A stretch of DNA of 27,846 nucleotides from an uncultured Verrucomicrobiota bacterium (lineage in GTDB: Bacteria > Verrucomicrobiota > Verrucomicrobiia > Limisphaerales > UBA9464), in assembly GCA_903925515.1 (NCBI GenBank), contig CAIYFP010000338.1, forward strand, positions 1 through 27,846. The letters run 5' to 3'. A program made the position numbers and the translations under genes. Below are positions 17,489-24,737 of this stretch, one piece after another (the first letter of the stretch is position 1; every line of letters begins with the position of its first letter). The notes beneath the pieces are model-generated. The model was not told the DNA's origin, searched no databases, and saw nothing but the letters and a program-made list of their open reading frames with translations.

Positions 17489-20400
17489 TCAGTCGATGAA
17501 GACGAACTCGTTCGCGGCCAGCAACACCTGCGCGTAACGCGCCCATGCGTCCAAGGGGGCCGGGTCCGTCGCGGGCCCCCGAAAATCGCGGGCCACCTCC
17601 CATGATCGCGCCCCGATGCCGGCCGCGCCAACGCCGGCCTTCGGGGTCTCTCGCACCACCGGCGACCACTCGAACGAATCCGAATCGTCCGACTGCCGCG
17701 GCATCACGACGAAGTCAATCACCTCCCCGCGCTCCACGCGGAACGACTCCACCGCAGCCCGCGCCCGCCCATGCTGCACCGCCCATCGCCCCAAAACACC
17801 GCGCCGGGACGACACGACTACCGCCTCCACGCCGTCGCCATTCTCGGAAGGATGGCTCACTTCGCCGTCCACCTCCACGTCGCACGCAACCGGCGCCGTC
17901 CATCGCCGGACGACGGCGACGGATTCATCCCGGCCCGGGTGTCCCCCCCTTGCCTTCAGGAAGGCATGGCCAGCCTTGCCCTTCGCCGGGAACGCATCCT
18001 CCGGCTGCCACCGCGCATCCTTGTCCTTGTACACCTTGAACGGTGCAAACCCCTCGACGCGGCCCGCAGCGGCGGCCCAGCGGCCCGTTCCCTGACTCCA
18101 CGTCGCCGCGGGACGACGCTCGGGCTCCACCCTGCCCTGCCCGGCCACGAACACCAGGCCCGCCCTCAATTCCTCCGCGTCAGGCATCCGCTGGAAAAGG
18201 GCTCGGTACAAGGCCCGGACGCGTGCCGCCGCCTCGTCGCCATCGCCCTTCAGGGAGCCCGCCGAAGCCCGGGCCGCCGCCCGGGCTGACTCCGCAACAA
18301 AGCCATGGTTCAGCATGAACAAGGACTGCTGCGGCACCGTGGTCTGAAACCGGCGTGCCACCGACGTGTCCGGGTTCGCAAAGTCAAAGGACCGAAGGAT
18401 CCCCGGAAGGTTTTGCCGGTCAATGAACCCATACAGCGTGCGACGCGGCGAATCCATCGACTCGAACATCGCCACCGGTTGCCCCCCGATGCCATGGTCA
18501 AGCCGCCCCGACGCAAACAGGATGGAGTCGCGCAGGCCCTCGAAGTCCATGCGCTTGCGGTTCATCCTCCAATTCCATGCATTGGCCGGGTCGATTGCCA
18601 CGTTCCGCTCGAACACAACGGCCATCTCCGCAGGGCTTCCCGGGCCGCTCGCCTGCCGGTAGGTCGCAGACAACACAATCCGGCGTGCCAACGCCTTCAT
18701 GCTCCACCCATCCCGCATGAAGCCCACTGCAAGGTGGTCCAGCAACGCGGGGTTCAAGGGCGGCTCCGTTCGCGTGCCAAAGTCCGCCACGGCCGAAACC
18801 AGCGGTTGCCCGACCAGTTGGCCCCAGACCCGGTTGACCAACACCCGCGCCGTCAGCGGGTTGTCCGGGCTCGCAATCAGGCCGGCCAACTCGAGACGCC
18901 CGCTTCCATCCTTGAACGGAGCCGCCCCGGGAACCGCCACCGCCGACAGGAATTGCCTCGGAACCCGCGGCCCAGGGCTGCCCGGGTTTCCTCGCTTGAA
19001 CACGACCGGTTCCACTGCCACCGCCTTGTCGAGGATCGCCATCGCCCGAAGCGGCGCGCCCGGATGCGTGGCATCCAACTCCTCGACCTTGCGGGCCAAC
19101 GCCCGGCTCTTCTGCGCCACGGCCACCTCGAAGTACCGGTTGATGTCGCGCGTGGCCGTCACGATGGGCGATTCCGCACCATGCAAGACCACCCGCAAGG
19201 CCTCCGCCGCCGCATCCGACAACGCGGCTGGCCCGGGCTTTCCAGCCTTCATCGCCTCCTCCCGCGCCTCGTCCCATGCCTTGTCCGCACGCCCAAACGC
19301 CCGCCCGTACGCCGCGGCCACGGCCGCCATGTTCGTCGGCGCCGTCTCCACCAAGGCCCTCATCACCCACTCATTCACCCCGGCCCCGGACGCCCCGGAC
19401 CATTCCTCCAGCTTCCGCCGCGCCGCGCCCGCAAAGTCGTTCGTCCCAAGCCCGGCCATCGCGTGCCATGCCATGAAAACCCCACGCGGCTCCCCGCGGG
19501 AACGTCCCAGATAGTCCTTCCATGCCGAGATCAGGCCCGGATCAAGGCTGCGCTGGCGCGCCACCGACTCCGTCGCGGACCCGTCCAGCAACCGCGTCTC
19601 CTCCGCCGTCAACATCTGCTCGCCCACCCGCTCCCGTAGCCGTCGCAGAACCCCCGCCGTTTGCTCGGCACGGTAGTCCGCCAACTCCCTCTCCCGCTTC
19701 TTCTTCTCCACCTCGTACTCCGCCGCCCGGTGGGGGTTCGGGTTCGGCCCCAGCAACGGCTTCTCCCCAGGCTCCTCGCTGCTCGCAAACACCCCGTGCA
19801 AGCCATAGTAATCCGCCGTCGGGATCGGGTCTGACTTGTGGTCATGGCACCGGGCACAGCCCACCGTCAAGGCCTGCGTCCCCCGGAACACCACGTCGAT
19901 CCGGTCGTCAATGATGTCGTTCTGGTTGTTCAGGAATCGCCGCCCCAGCGTCAGGAACCCCAATGCCGCCATCGGCCACGGATCCTCCGGCGTGGCCAAC
20001 CGGTCGCCCGCGATCTGCTCCATCAGGAACCGGTCGTACCCAAGGTCCCGGTTGAACGCCCGCACCACCCAGTCCCGGTACGTGTGCGAGTACGCATACC
20101 GCCGCTCCTCCTCGAACACGTAGCCCTTGGAGTCCGCATACCGCGCCACGTCCAGCCACCAACGTCCCCACCGCTCCCCAAAAGCCGGCGACGCCAGCAA
20201 CCGGTCCACCACTCGCTCATGCGCGCCGTCATGGATGTCCTTCTCGAACCCCTCGACCTCCTCCATCGTCGGCGGCAACCCGGTCAGGTCGAAGGTCACC
20301 CGCCGCATCCACGTGCGCCGGTCCGCCTCGGACATCGGCCGCAGGCCCTGCCGCTCCAGCCCGGCAAGCACATGGAAGTCAAGTTCGCCCCGGGGCCATG

Positions 20401-20941
20401 CCAGGTCCCGGACGGCCGGTCGCTCGGGCGGCCTCGGCCGCTGGAAGGCCCAATGTCGTCCCGGATCCCCGCCCTTCACCAAGGGCCTCCCATCCCGCGG
20501 GTCGGGCGCACCCATCGCAACCCACTCCTCCAAGGCCCTCGCCTCCTCCGCGCTCAACGGTCGCCGGCCCTCGCCTTCCGGCGGCATCGCCTTCACGCCG
20601 GGCTCCCTCCGCACCGCCCTCACCAGCAGGCTCTCCGCCGGCTTGCCAGGCACGATTGCCGGCCCGTTCGCACCCCCTTTTTCCCAGCCTGCCTTGCCAT
20701 CCAACCTCAACCCGCCCTTGGGCTGGCCATGCCCCGAGCCATGGCATCCCGCGCAGTGCTCGGCCAACACCGGGCGGACCCGCTGCTCGAAGAACTCGAA
20801 GCCCCCTTCCGCCGCCCGCAAACCGAACGCCGATGCTCCGATGGCAACAACCCACCCCACGGCACCCACGACCGCCGCGACGGCTCGCCCGCCAGACGCC
20901 CTGCTTGTCATCCTCGCCACGCTCGTCTCCGACGCCCCCAC
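17489..20941 (-). CDS. Second PSCyt1-PSCyt2-PSD1 (DUF1549/DUF1553) protein, without an adjacent DUF1501 gene
   Basis: This exported protein has 1150 residues if it starts at the GTG at 20941; the ATG at 20911 (1140 residues) is an alternative that leaves the same signal region (VAAVVGAVGWVVAIGASAFG). A purine-rich Shine-Dalgarno sequence lies before the GTG. PSCyt1 has C63-AG-C66-H67 and AMPPEGEGRRPLSAEE; PSCyt2 has VTFDLTGLPPTMEEV, FGERWGRWWLDVARYADS and a second motif C362-AR-C365-H366 (GCARCHDHKSDP). A charged helical stretch separates this from PSD1 (FKRGNPGSPGPRVPRQFL; NPLTARVLVNRVWGQLVG; TVPQQSLFMLNHGFV). Its extra beta-rich module is at the C-terminus (VRRWTAPVACDVEVDGEV to EWSPVV), whereas the paralogue at 12665 carries one in the middle. 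The missing neighbour DUF1501 is unusual. Confidence 0.93.
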   Translation of the reverse strand: MGASETSVARMTSRASGGRAVAAVVGAVGWVVAIGASAFGLRAAEGGFEFFEQRVRPVLAEHCAGCHGSGHGQPKGGLRLDGKAGWEKGGANGPAIVPGKPAESLLVRAVRREPGVKAMPPEGEGRRPLSAEEARALEEWVAMGAPDPRDGRPLVKGGDPGRHWAFQRPRPPERPAVRDLAWPRGELDFHVLAGLERQGLRPMSEADRRTWMRRVTFDLTGLPPTMEEVEGFEKDIHDGAHERVVDRLLASPAFGERWGRWWLDVARYADSKGYVFEEERRYAYSHTYRDWVVRAFNRDLGYDRFLMEQIAGDRLATPEDPWPMAALGFLTLGRRFLNNQNDIIDDRIDVVFRGTQALTVGCARCHDHKSDPIPTADYYGLHGVFASSEEPGEKPLLGPNPNPHRAAEYEVEKKKRERELADYRAEQTAGVLRRLRERVGEQMLTAEETRLLDGSATESVARQRSLDPGLISAWKDYLGRSRGEPRGVFMAWHAMAGLGTNDFAGAARRKLEEWSGASGAGVNEWVMRALVETAPTNMAAVAAAYGRAFGRADKAWDEAREEAMKAGKPGPAALSDAAAEALRVVLHGAESPIVTATRDINRYFEVAVAQKSRALARKVEELDATHPGAPLRAMAILDKAVAVEPVVFKRGNPGSPGPRVPRQFLSAVAVPGAAPFKDGSGRLELAGLIASPDNPLTARVLVNRVWGQLVGQPLVSAVADFGTRTEPPLNPALLDHLAVGFMRDGWSMKALARRIVLSATYRQASGPGSPAEMAVVFERNVAIDPANAWNWRMNRKRMDFEGLRDSILFASGRLDHGIGGQPVAMFESMDSPRRTLYGFIDRQNLPGILRSFDFANPDTSVARRFQTTVPQQSLFMLNHGFVAESARAAARASAGSLKGDGDEAAARVRALYRALFQRMPDAEELRAGLVFVAGQGRVEPERRPAATWSQGTGRWAAAAGRVEGFAPFKVYKDKDARWQPEDAFPAKGKAGHAFLKARGGHPGRDESVAVVRRWTAPVACDVEVDGEVSHPSENGDGVEAVVVSSRRGVLGRWAVQHGRARAAVESFRVERGEVIDFVVMPRQSDDSDSFEWSPVVRETPKAGVGAAGIGARSWEVARDFRGPATDPAPLDAWARYAQVLLAANEFVFID

Positions 20942-20953
20942 CTGACCCCCCCT

Positions 20954-22132
20954 TCAAGGCATCACGTGCGGGTCCACGTCCTTCTCGTAGTCCACGCCAG
21001 GAAGGCCGAACCCAAACAACCTCAGGAATTCCGCCCGGTAACCCCCGATGTCCGACAACGCCGCAAGGTTGTCGGTCCCGACCTGCGGCCAGAGCTCGGC
21101 CACCGCCCGCTGCACGTCGGCCCGCATCTCCCAGTCATCCAGGCGAATCCGCCCGAACTCGTCCACGGGCGTGGGTCCCTCCCCGTAAAGCCTTCCAAGC
21201 AAACGGTTCATCTGCTCGATGCACCCCTCGTGCAGGCCCTGCTCCTTCATCACCCTGTACAGGAGCGAGATGTACAACGGCACCACCGGGATGGCCGAGC
21301 TGGCCTGCGTCACCAGGGCCTTGTTGACCGAGATGAACGCCCGGCCTCCACGCGCCGCCATGCGCACCGCCAGTTCCCGCGCCACCCGCTCAAGGTCCTC
21401 CTTGGCCTTGCCGATCGTCCCCGCCCGGTAGATCGGCCATGTTAGGTCAGGCCCAATGTACGAGTAGGCCACCGTCGTGAACCCTTCCGCCAGCACCCCG
21501 CCGGCCTCCAAGGCATCCACCCACATCTGCCAATCCTCCCCGCCCATCACCGCCACCGTGTCCGCCACCTCCTGCTCGCTCGCCGGACCGATGCTCACCG
21601 GCCCCACCGTCCCCTTGTCCGTGTCCACCGTCTTGGACGTGTACGCCTCGCCGATCGGCTTGAGCGTGGACTTGTGCGTCACGCCCGTCCGCGGGTGAGT
21701 TCGCCGCGGGGAAGCAAGGCTATACACCATCAGGTCGATCTCCCCGAGGCCCGACCGAATCGCCTCCACGGCCCGTTGCTTGATGCCGTCCGAAAATGCG
21801 TCCCCGTTGATGCTGGGCGCCTTCAGGCCGGCCGCACGGGCTGCCTTCTCAAACGCCGCCGTGTTGTACCAGCCCGCCGTCCCAAGCGTGCCCGGCTCGC
21901 TGGGCTTCTCGAAGAAAACCCCCAACGTGTCCGCCCCACACCCAAATGCGGCCGACACGCGCGAGGCAAGCCCGTACCCCGTCGATGCTCCCACCACGAG
22001 AACCCGCTTGGGCCCGCCCCGGACGACCCCGTGCGTCCTCGTCTTGTCTATCCACTCCTGCACGTGTGCCGCGCAACCTTCCGGATGCGCCGTCACGCAA
22101 ATGAATCCACGCGTCTTTGGTCGAACAATCAT
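20954..22132 (-). CDS. fabV: Trans-2-enoyl-ACP (enoyl-CoA) reductase FabV
   Basis: This 392-residue enzyme performs the last reduction of the fatty-acid elongation cycle, using NADH to reduce trans-2-enoyl-ACP. The length and sequence fit FabV well: MIVRPKTRGFICVTAHPEGC at the N-terminus, a Rossmann glycine motif VVGASTGYGLASRV (47-60), YSLASPRR (137-144), AYSYIGPDLTWPIYRAGTIG and the catalytic pair Tyr235 and Lys244, exactly the Y-x8-K spacing known for the family. The GEDWQMWVDAL and EFLRLFGFGLPGVDYEKDVD stretches are also typical. The start at 22132 gives the conserved N-terminus; the frame is open further upstream, but the extension is intergenic in character. FabV enzymes resist triclosan (established for the family). 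The stop codon lies 13 bases beyond the start of the PSD1 gene on the same strand, so fabV and that gene may be cotranscribed. Confidence 0.97.
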   Translation of the reverse strand: MIVRPKTRGFICVTAHPEGCAAHVQEWIDKTRTHGVVRGGPKRVLVVGASTGYGLASRVSAAFGCGADTLGVFFEKPSEPGTLGTAGWYNTAAFEKAARAAGLKAPSINGDAFSDGIKQRAVEAIRSGLGEIDLMVYSLASPRRTHPRTGVTHKSTLKPIGEAYTSKTVDTDKGTVGPVSIGPASEQEVADTVAVMGGEDWQMWVDALEAGGVLAEGFTTVAYSYIGPDLTWPIYRAGTIGKAKEDLERVARELAVRMAARGGRAFISVNKALVTQASSAIPVVPLYISLLYRVMKEQGLHEGCIEQMNRLLGRLYGEGPTPVDEFGRIRLDDWEMRADVQRAVAELWPQVGTDNLAALSDIGGYRAEFLRLFGFGLPGVDYEKDVDPHVMP

Positions 22133-22493
22133 GCCGTCCAAACCATGTCCCGCCCCTCGCAAGCTTGGCGAGCCCTTGCTGGCCCGGATTCCTCCCCCAA
22201 TCACCGTCCCACCACGCCATGCACCCCCCACCCCCCACCCCCCACACACCTCCATGGCCCCAGCCTCCATCGCCAGCACGGTCGGCCGGTCTCCATCCCC
22301 ATCGGACCGCCGCCGCCGCGCCAAGGCAACGCGTCGCCCCTGACCTCCGCCTGGACGGTTTTCGAAAGCTTCCGTCCTCCTTGCACCGGGATTTGGGTCG
22401 CCGCGCCATTCAAATCCGCGACAGTTCCACGGCTGCCTGAACCGTGACTGCGCCATGGCATCACACCGCGCCCTTGCCCTACCATGGCCCCCG
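22133..22493. other. Divergent promoter region between fabV and the LptD-like gene
   Basis: This 361-base gap must hold promoters for both directions. It contains a run of three C6 tracts separated by single As (22224-22243), equal to G6TG6TG6 on the fabV strand about 90-110 bases before its start, and a near-copy of the ccggggatttgggt element (about 22386-22400). No -35/-10 pair could be called with confidence, and no small gene was seen. Confidence 0.5.
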
Positions 22494-24680
22494 ATGAAGG
22501 TCGCATGGTTGGCGTTGCTCGCGTTGTTACCCTCCTTGCGGGGGGCAGACGCCTCCCCTCCTGCGGACCTCGCCCGCATCGAGTCGCTCGACGGCAACGG
22601 CGAGGTGGAGCTGGACCCCGAGACCGGCGAGGCCTTCGCCTCCCAGGGCGTCGTCATCCGTTACCAAGGCAGCACCGTCTCCGCACGCTCCCTTCGCTGG
22701 AACCGCGATCAGGGACTCGTCGAGGCCGAGGGCGACGTCCGCATCGACTCCGGCGTCGGTGGCGGAAGCGAGGCATGGCGCGGAAGCAAGGCCACCTACA
22801 ACTTCTTCACCCGCACCGTCGTCGCCGAGAACTTCCGCCTCGGCCAACGCCCCTTCTTCGCCTCCGGCTCCCGCATCGTGGGCTCCTCCATCACCAACCG
22901 CCTCGTCGCCCTCGACGCCATGGTGACCACCGACGACGTCGCCGAGCCCGCCTACCGCATCCGCGCCCGCCAGATCGAGGTCCGCCCCGGCGAATACCTC
23001 GAGGCCCGCAACGCCTCCCTCTACGTCGGCAACTCCCGCGTGTTCACATGGCCCGTCTATCGCAAGAGCCTCCGCAAGCACACCCACTTCTGGACCGTTA
23101 CCCCAGGCTACCGCTCCGTATTCGGCCCGTTCTCCCTCAACCGCTACCATTGGCAGGTCAGCACCAACGCCGAGCTCACCCTCGACGCCGACTGGCGCCT
23201 CCGGCGCGGCGCGGCCGGCGGCCCCGGCATCTCCTACGACCTCGGCCCCTGGGGCAAGGGCTCCGCTTCGGCCTATCTCGCCCATGACCTCGACCCCCTC
23301 CGGACCGCCTTCGGCACCCCGGTCAAGGAGGACCGACGCCTCCTCCGCTTCCAGCACACCTTCACCAACGCCACCGGCCTCACCCTCAAGGGACGTGTCG
23401 AGGAACAAAACGACGCCCTCGTCTATCGCGACTTCTTTGAGTCCGACTTCCGCGGCGACCCCCAGCCCAAGACCTTCGGCGAAATCAACCAGGCATGGCC
23501 CAACTGGACCCTCGACGTCCTCGTCCAGCCCCGCCTCAACGAGTTCTTCCAGGCCATCGAACGCCTCCCCGACATCAAGCTCACCGGCCTCCGACAAGAG
23601 GTCGGCGTCACCGGGCTCTACTACGAGGGCGAATCCTCCTTCTCCTACCTGCGCTTCCAGCCCGGCATGCTCGGCGGCGCCTCCTACGCCGGCGCACGCG
23701 CCGACACCTTCCACCAGCTTCTCCTGCCCAAGACCCTCTTCGGCTGGCTCAACGTCGCCCCGCGCATCGGCTCGCGCCTCTCCTACTACGTCGAGCCCGA
23801 GGACCTCCCGCGCATCGCCGAGGACCAGGTCCGCTCCATCGTCAACACCGGCGCCGAGCTCACCACCAAGGCCTCCCGCACATGGTCCGCCGCCCGCTTC
23901 AAGCCCCTCGACATCGACGGCCTCCGCCATGTCGTCGAGCCCAGCATCAACTACGTCTTCGTCCCCAACCCCTCCCTCCACCCCGGCCAGATCCCCCAGT
24001 TCGACTACGAATGGATCACGCCCCGCCTCCTCCCCATCGATTTCCCGGACTACAACGCCATCGATTCCATCGACTCCCAGAACGTCATCCGCTGGTCCCT
24101 CCGCAACCGACTCCAAACCAAGCGATCCGAGACCGTCACCGACATGGTCAACTGGGCGTTGTACACCGACTGGCGCCTCACCCCGCGCCCCGGCCAAACC
24201 ACCTTTCCCGAGCTCTACTCCGACATGGACCTCGCCCCCGCTCGCTGGGTGTCGTTCCACTCCCAGCTCCGCTACGGCATCAACCAGACCTCATGGCGCG
24301 AGGCCAACCACCGCATGACCCTGCGCCCCGGCGAACGTTGGGCATGGACCCTCGGCCACCGTTACCTCCCCACCGACCTCGCCTCCTACGGCCTCGGCAA
24401 CAACCTCGTCTTCAGCTCCTTCTTCTACCGCTTCAACGAGAACTGGGCCGCTCGCGCCACCCAGCAGTTCGAGGCCCGTGACGGCGTCCTCGAAGAACAC
24501 GCCTACACCCTCTACCGAGACCTCCGAAGCTGGACCGCCGCCCTCGGCGTCCGCATCCGCGACAACCGCCAGGGCGCCGACGACTGGTCCGTCGTCCTCA
24601 CCTTCCAGTTCAAGGCCTTCCCACGCATCAAGCTCGGCGAGGACGCCGACCGCGGCGCCGGGCGCCTCTTCGGCGGCTAG
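22494..24680 (+). CDS. lptD: LptD-like LPS-assembly outer-membrane protein
   Basis: This 728-residue protein probably inserts LPS into the outer membrane. A signal peptide begins at Met 22494 (MKVAWLALLALLPSLRGADA); an earlier in-frame ATG at 22455 would add 13 residues before it. The N-terminal OstA/LptA-like jelly-roll covers about 30-170 (GEVELDPETGEAFASQGVVIRYQG, then LVEAEGDVRI). A large beta-barrel follows to the end, with alternating aromatic strands and LptD-type motifs: YRDFFESDFRGDPQPKTF, LRHVVEPSINYVFVPN and SDMDLAPARWVSF. The protein has no cysteine at all, so the disulfides essential in Escherichia coli LptD cannot form. Its C-terminus (FQFKAFPRIKLGEDADRG, then LFGG) lacks the usual terminal aromatic. 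It is followed after 57 bases by the metalloprotease gene on the same strand. Another barrel of the OstA type is possible but less likely. Confidence 0.82.
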   Translation: MKVAWLALLALLPSLRGADASPPADLARIESLDGNGEVELDPETGEAFASQGVVIRYQGSTVSARSLRWNRDQGLVEAEGDVRIDSGVGGGSEAWRGSKATYNFFTRTVVAENFRLGQRPFFASGSRIVGSSITNRLVALDAMVTTDDVAEPAYRIRARQIEVRPGEYLEARNASLYVGNSRVFTWPVYRKSLRKHTHFWTVTPGYRSVFGPFSLNRYHWQVSTNAELTLDADWRLRRGAAGGPGISYDLGPWGKGSASAYLAHDLDPLRTAFGTPVKEDRRLLRFQHTFTNATGLTLKGRVEEQNDALVYRDFFESDFRGDPQPKTFGEINQAWPNWTLDVLVQPRLNEFFQAIERLPDIKLTGLRQEVGVTGLYYEGESSFSYLRFQPGMLGGASYAGARADTFHQLLLPKTLFGWLNVAPRIGSRLSYYVEPEDLPRIAEDQVRSIVNTGAELTTKASRTWSAARFKPLDIDGLRHVVEPSINYVFVPNPSLHPGQIPQFDYEWITPRLLPIDFPDYNAIDSIDSQNVIRWSLRNRLQTKRSETVTDMVNWALYTDWRLTPRPGQTTFPELYSDMDLAPARWVSFHSQLRYGINQTSWREANHRMTLRPGERWAWTLGHRYLPTDLASYGLGNNLVFSSFFYRFNENWAARATQQFEARDGVLEEHAYTLYRDLRSWTAALGVRIRDNRQGADDWSVVLTFQFKAFPRIKLGEDADRGAGRLFGG

Positions 24681-24737
24681 CCCCGCCAACGTTTGATTGT
24701 GAAACAACCGCTTCCGGGGTATGCGTTCGCCCTCTCG

